A DNA stretch of 21,304 nt from assembly GCA_029239415.1 (NCBI GenBank), contig JAQZAY010000023.1:1-21304 (forward strand). Reading direction: 5' to 3'. The stretch is from Pseudomonas sp. (GTDB taxonomy: Bacteria; Pseudomonadota; Gammaproteobacteria; Pseudomonadales; Pseudomonadaceae). Shown in pieces: positions 8,501-13,847 of the stretch; positions within the stretch are counted from its first letter, which is position 1; each line of letters opens with the position of its first letter. The translations under genes were made by a program, and so were the position numbers. The notes beneath the pieces were generated by a model. It saw nothing but the letters and a program-made list of their open reading frames with translations, ran no database searches and had not been told where the DNA came from.

Positions 8501-11440
8501 GTCTTCGTAGTTCCAGCCGTTGGCCGCACCGTCGGCGGCGGTCAGGTCCCACTTGGGCAGGTGGATGTGCTGGCCGATCACGTCGGTGGGCGTGCGCACC
8601 TGGTAGTCGTCCATCTCGTAGAAGGACGGGATCAGGTTGGTGTGCTGGTACATGGTGCAGTCGAAGGTGTTCATGCGCATCACCAGCGGCTCTGGCGGCC
8701 GCTGCTTGGTGATGACCGGCCAGGCGTCTTCCCACAGGGCGATGATGCGTGCCTGCGGGAAGTGGTAGCCGACCTTGTTGTACACCGCGTCGAACTGGAT
8801 ATTGGCGCCCTTGTAGATGCGTGGGCTGTCGGCGGTAAAGGCCGATGAGCCACGGAAACTCATGCCGTCCGCACGCTCGCCGCTGTTGTACTCGCCGGCG
8901 CCGCCATTGCGGGTCAGGCGCTTGCCGCGGTCGTCCATGCACGGCTCGAAGAACGGCGCGCCGGCCGTTGGCAGCGCACCGTTGGTGCGGAAGGCGCGCG
9001 GCACCACCTGGCTGCCTGGCAACAGCGCATAGCTGGCATGCTCGGCCTTGGCATGGAACTGCATGGCCGCCTGCTCGACCTCGGTGCCCTCCTCGGGCAG
9101 GTAGATCGCCTTGGCCTTGGTCAGCACCTTGGAGAAGTCCAGCGCGGTGGTGGTGACCTCGGCATGCCCGCCCGCGGCGATGCCGTCCAGCGCGTGGCGG
9201 CCCAGGCCGCCGTCCCAGCCATCGACCTGGTTGGGGTCCAGGTTGGCCCACAGGGCCTTGCCGCTGTTCTTCAGCTCGCGCGCCATGGCGGGGTCGAGCA
9301 TGTCCAGCGGCGGGGTGGGCGGACGCTGGCCGACGCTGCTTTCCATGCCGCCGATCCAGAACGGGAAGCCTGGGTTCTTCAGGCTGCCGTCGGCATTGCG
9401 GTTGCTGTCGCTGCGATCGACCAGGGCCAGCGAGCCGATGGCCCGGGGCTCGGCCACTTCATGATCATGGTCATCGCCTTCCTCGTCGTCATCGTCTTCT
9501 TCATGGCCGGCCACCAGCTGTTCGGCCAGTTTCGGCACCACGGCGACCTTGCCCGGCATCGGCGCCATGGCCTTGCCCGGCAACGGCACGATCGCCGGGA
9601 TCGGCGTGCCGGCGACGATCTCGCCGTCGGGCAGCGCCCGGGCGCCGGCTGCCGGCTTGCCGCTGCGCAGGGCAAACGGTGTGCTGTGGAAGCCCTGGGC
9701 GCCCTGCTCGCTGACCTCCAGGCGAGTGCCTTCCTCGAACACGTCGTGCACCCGCCACATGGCCCACATGCCCTGGGCGAAGTGCGGGTAGAAGTGACAG
9801 TGATAGATGGCATCGCCCGCCACGCGGTTGCGGTTGCCCGACCCGCCGTTGGCGATCTCGTAGGTGTAGCCCCCGCCAGGGCCGATGCCCTGGGCGTCGA
9901 TGTAGTCGGAGTTGTCGTCGTTGGGGTTGAACAGCCATTGGTGCCCGTGCAGGTGGAAGATGTGCTGCTCATGGCCGTTGTGGCTGTTGCGGAACTTGAC
10001 GAAATCGCCGATATAGCTGTGGTTGACGTTGGCAGGCTCGGCCGGGTACAGCGCCATGCTGGCCTTGATGCCGACCTGGTCGGCGCGCGGCGTCTCGCCC
10101 GGGCGAATGTTCTCCAGGCCGACGTTGGCCGGGACGTCCACCAGCATCGCCACGTCGCCCACGGTGTGGGCGCTCAGGAAGAATTCCTCGTAGGCGCACG
10201 ACAGGCAGTCGTGCATCGGGCCCACGCCCAGGCGGTTGGCCACGACCTCCGCGCCCATGCCGCCGGATCCGTAGTTGATCATGAAGGAATCGCGGGTGGG
10301 CTCCAGCACATGGCCCATGACCGGGTCTGCCCAGTAGCCGGGGAAGGCCTGGGTGGCGGCCACCTCGTCGGCGAACTGCGAGGCGAAGTCGCGGAACGCT
10401 TCCAGCCGGTTGGGTACGGCCGGGTTGCGCTTGTTGACGCTTTCCAGCGGATAGGTGCTGCGCGGGAAGCTGCCATCGGGGTTGGGGCCCATGACGATGG
10501 CGTCCGATTCGCTGCTGATGATCTCGTTGCCATTGTTCATGGCGATGATCGGCAGCCCGGCTTTGCCTTCGGCGATCCACGGCTGCACCTGCGGGTAGCG
10601 GGCCTCGTAGTCGATCACCGGCTGGCCGGTCGGCGCGCGGCCCTTGGTGGCCAGGCGCATTTCTTCCTCGGTCAGGGTGTTGCGGTACATGCGCCCGCCC
10701 TTGGGCACTACCACCACCTGGCCGAACAGGCCGTTGGCGACGTTGCCGGCGTTGCCCTCGCCGCCAAAGGTGGCGCCGTGGCTGGTGGCGGCGAAGACGC
10801 CTTCGCGCTCGGCATACAGGGTATAGGTGCGGGTAGCCCCCGGGGCGATGAGCGCGTTGGGATTGCGTCCGGCATAGGTGGCGATGTCGCTGATACCGTT
10901 GACCGCCTGCATGCCGTTGACCTGGAAGCCTACATGGCGGTCGCGGACCTGCTCGTCGGCGACAAAGTGCTCGCCCGTGCCGTCATTGACCTCGGCGCCT
11001 TCCTCTTGCTCCTCGCCCTCGACCTCGACCTCGTTCTCGTTCTCGTTCTCGTTCTCGTCGTGGTCGAGGCCATGCTTGTTGGGGTTGGCCTGGTAGTCCA
11101 GCAGGTTGGTCAGGTTGACCGTCAGGCAGTCGCCGGCGGCCACCCGCAGCACGATCGGCCGCGGCCGCTTGTCCGGGCGCAGGGTGACCTTGCCGGGCAC
11201 CGCCGCCCCGCCCTTGCTCAGCGGCACATGGTGCTCGTCGACCACATCCTGCTGCAGGGCGAACATCATGCCGTTGGCGTTTTGCGCGCCCAGGCGGTTG
11301 AACATCAGTGGCTGGTCCAGCGCCACGACGTTGGCCACCAGCGTGCGCTGGCACTGGATGGCCGCCTCGCTGTTGGCGTGCCAGCCGAACATGGCCAGCA
11401 CGAGAGAACTGAGGGCATAGCCCTTCAACGGGGTCTTCAT
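5564..11440 (-). CDS. Giant multicopper oxidase, MnxG/McoA/MofA manganese-oxidase type
   Basis: Secreted multicopper oxidase of 1958 aa, predicted to oxidise Mn(II) with O2. The chosen start (11440-11438) has GGAGG six bases upstream and begins a signal peptide cleaved near residue 26 (NSEA/A); a longer frame from 11554 would overrun the promoter. All copper ligands of a type-1 site plus trinuclear cluster are visible: H493-xx-H496-x-H498, then H547-C548-H549, H553 and M558, then H958-x-H960 and H1061-x-H1063. The usual order is reversed in blocks (C, D, A, B). Degenerate copies of the motifs occur near H221, H1325/H1330, 1382, H1611/H1615, H1859/H1864 and 1927, indicating six cupredoxin domains. 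Acidic inserts lie at about 126-153 and 646-661, and a DxDxDGxxD calcium-type loop starts at D1118. P. putida GB-1 has two such oxidases (MnxG and McoA); I cannot say from memory which one this matches, so no symbol is given. Confidence 0.88.
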   Translation of the reverse strand: MKTPLKGYALSSLVLAMFGWHANSEAAIQCQRTLVANVVALDQPLMFNRLGAQNANGMMFALQQDVVDEHHVPLSKGGAAVPGKVTLRPDKRPRPIVLRVAAGDCLTVNLTNLLDYQANPNKHGLDHDENENENENEVEVEGEEQEEGAEVNDGTGEHFVADEQVRDRHVGFQVNGMQAVNGISDIATYAGRNPNALIAPGATRTYTLYAEREGVFAATSHGATFGGEGNAGNVANGLFGQVVVVPKGGRMYRNTLTEEEMRLATKGRAPTGQPVIDYEARYPQVQPWIAEGKAGLPIIAMNNGNEIISSESDAIVMGPNPDGSFPRSTYPLESVNKRNPAVPNRLEAFRDFASQFADEVAATQAFPGYWADPVMGHVLEPTRDSFMINYGSGGMGAEVVANRLGVGPMHDCLSCAYEEFFLSAHTVGDVAMLVDVPANVGLENIRPGETPRADQVGIKASMALYPAEPANVNHSYIGDFVKFRNSHNGHEQHIFHLHGHQWLFNPNDDNSDYIDAQGIGPGGGYTYEIANGGSGNRNRVAGDAIYHCHFYPHFAQGMWAMWRVHDVFEEGTRLEVSEQGAQGFHSTPFALRSGKPAAGARALPDGEIVAGTPIPAIVPLPGKAMAPMPGKVAVVPKLAEQLVAGHEEDDDDEEGDDHDHEVAEPRAIGSLALVDRSDSNRNADGSLKNPGFPFWIGGMESSVGQRPPTPPLDMLDPAMARELKNSGKALWANLDPNQVDGWDGGLGRHALDGIAAGGHAEVTTTALDFSKVLTKAKAIYLPEEGTEVEQAAMQFHAKAEHASYALLPGSQVVPRAFRTNGALPTAGAPFFEPCMDDRGKRLTRNGGAGEYNSGERADGMSFRGSSAFTADSPRIYKGANIQFDAVYNKVGYHFPQARIIALWEDAWPVITKQRPPEPLVMRMNTFDCTMYQHTNLIPSFYEMDDYQVRTPTDVIGQHIHLPKWDLTAADGAANGWNYEDGILSPGTVVERIHAIREYNECTEGDARDGTAACPKARQHPFFGRYGRADWIGARTAMQRWFADPLVNVNNVDRGLGTIFTHDHLGPSTHQQLGLYATVLAEPANSTWYHAETGEQLYNPAIRQDGGPTSWQAVIKTGDHDGDGRNDSYREFFLEYSDFQHAYEAGVYVGAGPDGVPDTQAFPASADSFRYAINPPVRQKASNLLEAVVESRGGLAPGCPNRPCPQAISVDDPGMFVVNYRNEPLALRVFDPNKVAPDGKRGMQADGLAGDLAYAMQSRTDRAIPAMNLAPSAITSAVGPTGGTTRFPPHINKGSEPGDPFTPMLRTYSGDNVRLRVHAGGHEEEHNLTLHGVKWLQNGTGFGNSSNSGWKASQMIGISEQLGFMAPVSMISSSAAANGDYLYSMDAALEGYWNGIWGVMRNYTAQRNDLFPLPNNPQPVAQRNTVAFDGICPRNTANPSGIGTRPTVKRNYEVVAALANDILENRHGVSIADSAGIGQHVGGPLKADGGTLVFNSRRTSIPQTTVVDEEDGETFTIGGHSAPLHDPTAVLYVRKADLDPATGKLKAGVPVEPLVLRANAGDCISVTLENRLPLVMPDLASTAVMQNVVKRDRHGSEGSTAFNNNMMRPSSHIGLHAQLLSYDITKSDGANVGLNPTQTVPPRSGNSGAYPSKVYQYYAGHLEREGKPVIQLGRTVDNIQTTAIEFGGLNLTPADFIKQPQKGLVGAMSILPQTATWTEDAASRASATVQVSGQAAYRDFVTVWQRALNMRWADGRPVEGIATEGNGVPGDPKDNGNMAMNYKTEPLWLRFGLAPDAPFGHADGNGFGDVPNAHMAYSNALVGGDPQTPILWAKPGQPLRNHILMPSGGSRGITYQLDGHLWPLHAYQSEKNDPDGYPMSLPGIGSVRFGYNPMQMYIGAQESVLPAAHFSFMVPSAGGGNAVPGDYLFRDYAAYGNTSGLWGLLRVTNEAPPATAPAQ
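11018..11059. repeat. In-frame hexanucleotide repeat in the oxidase gene
   Basis: Seven hexamers in a row on the plus strand: ctcgac twice, ctcgtt four times, then ctcgtc. On the coding strand they encode alternating Asp/Asn/Val-Glu pairs at about residues 128-141. Because the unit is six bases, gain or loss of copies changes the length of the acidic loop without shifting frame. Confidence 0.9.
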
Positions 11441-11480
11441 GGCGCGCCTCCGGGAACAGAGTGACTCTGCGAAAGCCTTG

Positions 11481-11496
11481 AGCAAACCGCGTGCCA
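11481..11496 (-). promoter_or_regulatory. Sigma-54 (RpoN) promoter of the oxidase operon
   Basis: On the minus strand the sequence reads TGGCACGCGGTTTGCT, a full match to the sigma-54 consensus TGGCACG-N4-TTGCW with correct -24/-12 spacing. Transcription should start near 11470, leaving a leader of about 30 bases that contains the GGAGG site. Sigma-54 promoters need an NtrC-type activator; Mn oxidation in P. putida GB-1 depends on MnxR, a regulator of that class, so the match supports the oxidase call. A 13-base odd palindrome (CAGAGTGACTCTG, 11457-11469) falls just at the predicted transcript start. Confidence 0.85.
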
Positions 11497-11534
11497 TATA
11501 AATCATGCTGTTTATCAAAGGGTTGGGTGTGCAA

Positions 11535-11564
11535 TTGCTGGGGAATGGGGACATTCCCCAGCAA
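11535..11564. promoter_or_regulatory. 12-bp inverted repeat, candidate enhancer-binding-protein site
   Basis: TTGCTGGGGAAT and its exact reverse complement flank a 6-base spacer. The centre is about 80 bases upstream of the predicted sigma-54 start site, within the range used by NtrC-type activators. A further ATTCCCC half-site follows at 11565-11571, 12 bases after the same word in the right arm. Neither side has a T-run, and it lies between divergent genes, so a terminator is unlikely. Assignment to an MnxR-like protein is inference. Confidence 0.5.
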
Positions 11565-11580
11565 ATTCCCCGAATCGGGT

Positions 11581-11593
11581 GGGGCCGAGCCCC
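11581..11593. promoter_or_regulatory. Short GGGGC/GCCCC dyad in the divergent intergenic region
   Basis: GGGGC-CGA-GCCCC lies about 37 bases beyond the larger dyad, near -117 relative to the predicted oxidase start site. It could be a second activator site or chance in GC-rich DNA. The rest of 11441-11678 shows no convincing sigma-70 promoter for the rightward gene. Confidence 0.2.
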
Positions 11594-11678
11594 GCATCAG
11601 CCAGGCTCGATAATTACCACCAGCACCCGCTCCCCCCGGTATCTGATGGCGCCTCCTCACACCCAGGAGACGCCGAGC

Positions 11679-13847
11679 ATGCCAACCACACCCGACCACT
11701 TGCACGCCAACCAGATCACCCGAGCCCTGCCCCGCTGGAGCACCCAGCTCAGCCCCGCCCATGCCAGTACCCTCCTGCAGAGCCTGCGCAAGGAATACCT
11801 CGACGCCGAGGGACAACCCTATTCGTGGTTCGCCAGCGCCCCGCAGGCGCAGCAGCTGCGGTTGCGCCAGGCCATCGAGCAGCGCGACCTCAGCCGCAAG
11901 GCGTTGGCCGAGGCCCTGTCGTCGCTGCAGGGCATCAACGACTTCTGCACTCCGTTGCTGGAACAGGCGCTGGGCCTGGAGTACCCCGTGCTCAAGGCCC
12001 AGTACAGCTTCCAGCCGTGGGAGCTTCGCCGCCTGGACGATCCCACGGGCGAGCAGCCTCCATTGGGGGGCACCGGCGAGCACCCTGAGCCCCGCCTCGA
12101 GCCTGTCGGCCCTGCGCAACTGCGCAGCCTGCTGGCCGCTGCCCTGCACAACTTCGAGGGGCCGGCCGAACCCGGTCCCCTGAGCCACCTGCAACAGAGC
12201 CCGGACGATGCATCCCCCCTGCCCGGCCTGACGCTGGGGGCGTTCGTGCGTCAGTGCCGGGCGCTCGACCTTGGTCAGCAGTACCAGGCCCACCTGGCCG
12301 AGGTGTTCGAGGACGGCGCCTGGCAGCCCTTGATGATGCAGGCCGATCGCGATGAACTGGCCGTGCGTGCGCTGATCGCCCATCTTCAGGGCCTGCTCAC
12401 GGATGCGGGCTACCAGGCCCTGCTGCAGCTCTGCCAGCACGATACCCCGGCGCGCTACAAGGGGCGGCCGGTCGCCTGCCGACGGATGACGCTGTTCGCA
12501 ACGCCTGTCCACCAAGTGCTGGTGATCGGTCCTGTCGACCAGGACCAGGTCAACCCCTGCATCGTCTACACCCCTGGCGACCCAGTGCATCCGGTGCGCG
12601 AATACCCCTCGCTGCGGGACTACAGCCGCGCCTTGAAGACCCGGCTGGCGGACAGCGCGTTCCAGCGCCTGCTGATCGGCTACGCGCCGCAGCGCCTGCA
12701 ACCTGCGCTGGCGCGACAGCTGCAGAATGCGCTCTACGTGCCTGCCGATGACATCGCGCAGACACCCAGGCTGCGCCTCGATCCTCATCTGGACTACCGG
12801 GAACACCCGCTTGCCGAGCCATTCTGGCAACACCTGGCCGACGCCTTCGCCAGCAAGCTGCGCGAAGATGCCCGCGTCATCGCCGTCCCGACCGCGGACG
12901 TGGACGCTCAGGCGCGCCAGCGGCAGTTCGAGCACTGGCTGGCGCTGGGTCTGGACCTGCTCAACGTGGCCGCCATGTTCATTCCTGTGCTCAGCCCGCT
13001 GATGCTGGCCATCGGCGCGGCCCAGGTCATGGGTGAGGTGTTCCATGGCATCGAGGCCTGGGAAGACGGCGACACGGCCCAGGCGCTGGCCCACGTCGAG
13101 TCCCTGCTGCTCAACGTCGTCGCCGTGGCGACCCTGGCCGGCGGCGCTGCAGCGATCAAGGCCTCGGGGTTCGTCGAGCAGATGCGCAGCGTCTTCGTCG
13201 AGGAACGCGAGTTGCTCTGGCATCCGAATCTTGCACCGTACCGCAACGACCTGCAGTTGCCCGCAGGCCTCGAGCCCAATGCCCTGGGCCAGTACACCAG
13301 CGGCGGCAAGACCTTCATCCGCCTCGACGGCGAGCTGTTCGAGCAGTATCAGGATGCCGACGGCCAGTGGCGCATTCGCAACCCCAGGGATCCCGCGGCC
13401 TATTCCCCGCGCCTCAGACACAACGGCAAGGGCGCCTGGCGTCTTGACCTGGAGCACCCCCTGGAATGGGACACCACGCAGCTGCTGCGGCGCCTCGGCC
13501 CGATGGCCGAGGGTCTCGAGCCTGAGCCGCTGCAGACCGTGCTGCGCGCCTGCGCGACCGACCCAGGCGTGCTGCGGCGCATGCAGGTCGCTGGCGAGGC
13601 GCCACCGGCCCTGCTCGAGGATGCCCTGTTGCGCATGAAGGCCGACCTCAGGCTCAACGACATGGTCGCCCGCACCCGCTACAGCCTGCCGCTGGGCGAG
13701 TACAGCCGCCATGCCGGCGCCGCGCTGGTCGAACTGCCCGGCTGGCCGGAGGACCACCTGCTGCAGGTGTTCGAAGGGAGCGAGGCTTGGGGCGCCGCGA
13801 CGCTGCATGGGCGTGAGCAGCAACTGGGCGACACCCTAGTCAGGTGA
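11679..13847 (+). CDS. DUF6543 (dermonecrotic-toxin-like) half of a split NEL-type E3 ligase gene
   Basis: A 722-aa N-terminal half of a Pseudomonas DUF6543-LRR-NEL protein. Recognisable features are the LRR/KEYL-like N-terminus, a WELRRLDDPTG segment (about 112-122), the LTLGAFVRQCRALDLGQQYQ helix region (about 187) and two long hydrophobic segments at about 421-452 and 476-495 that could insert in a membrane. The start at 11679 has AGGAG nine bases upstream; in-frame Mets at 11505 and 11646 lack a site, and the first would lie in the oxidase promoter. The frame ends at TGA 13845-13847, exactly where homologous single-chain proteins should continue. The C-terminal half follows in the -1 frame. 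The gene diverges from the oxidase operon, with no evident functional link. Family membership is from memory of sequence style; no search was run. Confidence 0.72.
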   Translation: MPTTPDHLHANQITRALPRWSTQLSPAHASTLLQSLRKEYLDAEGQPYSWFASAPQAQQLRLRQAIEQRDLSRKALAEALSSLQGINDFCTPLLEQALGLEYPVLKAQYSFQPWELRRLDDPTGEQPPLGGTGEHPEPRLEPVGPAQLRSLLAAALHNFEGPAEPGPLSHLQQSPDDASPLPGLTLGAFVRQCRALDLGQQYQAHLAEVFEDGAWQPLMMQADRDELAVRALIAHLQGLLTDAGYQALLQLCQHDTPARYKGRPVACRRMTLFATPVHQVLVIGPVDQDQVNPCIVYTPGDPVHPVREYPSLRDYSRALKTRLADSAFQRLLIGYAPQRLQPALARQLQNALYVPADDIAQTPRLRLDPHLDYREHPLAEPFWQHLADAFASKLREDARVIAVPTADVDAQARQRQFEHWLALGLDLLNVAAMFIPVLSPLMLAIGAAQVMGEVFHGIEAWEDGDTAQALAHVESLLLNVVAVATLAGGAAAIKASGFVEQMRSVFVEERELLWHPNLAPYRNDLQLPAGLEPNALGQYTSGGKTFIRLDGELFEQYQDADGQWRIRNPRDPAAYSPRLRHNGKGAWRLDLEHPLEWDTTQLLRRLGPMAEGLEPEPLQTVLRACATDPGVLRRMQVAGEAPPALLEDALLRMKADLRLNDMVARTRYSLPLGEYSRHAGAALVELPGWPEDHLLQVFEGSEAWGAATLHGREQQLGDTLVR

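Noticed and set aside
5531..8848. 1105-codon open frame on the plus strand opposite the oxidase gene
   Set aside because: It is a GC-rich antisense shadow: no ribosome site, Val/His/Gly/Ala-heavy composition and no recognisable domain, whereas the minus frame has clear copper motifs.
9038..11464. 808-codon plus-strand frame opposite the oxidase 5' half
   Set aside because: Low-complexity antisense shadow that overlaps the oxidase start; no family resemblance.
11441..11554. N-terminal extension of the oxidase to an upstream ATG at 11554
   Set aside because: It would cover the sigma-54 promoter, lacks a ribosome site and puts 38 residues before a good signal peptide.
11535..11564. Rho-independent terminator
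   Set aside because: The dyad lies between divergent genes, and neither strand has a T-run after it; an operator or enhancer site fits better.
11453..11678. HrpL (type III secretion) box ahead of the NEL-type effector gene
   Set aside because: A GGAAC word occurs near 11453, but no CCAC element at the required 15-16 base spacing follows.
10983..13823. 946-codon minus-strand frame opposite the NEL gene N-terminal half and entering the oxidase gene
   Set aside because: It would cross the divergent promoter region and overlaps well-supported genes on both sides; its composition is that of an antisense frame.
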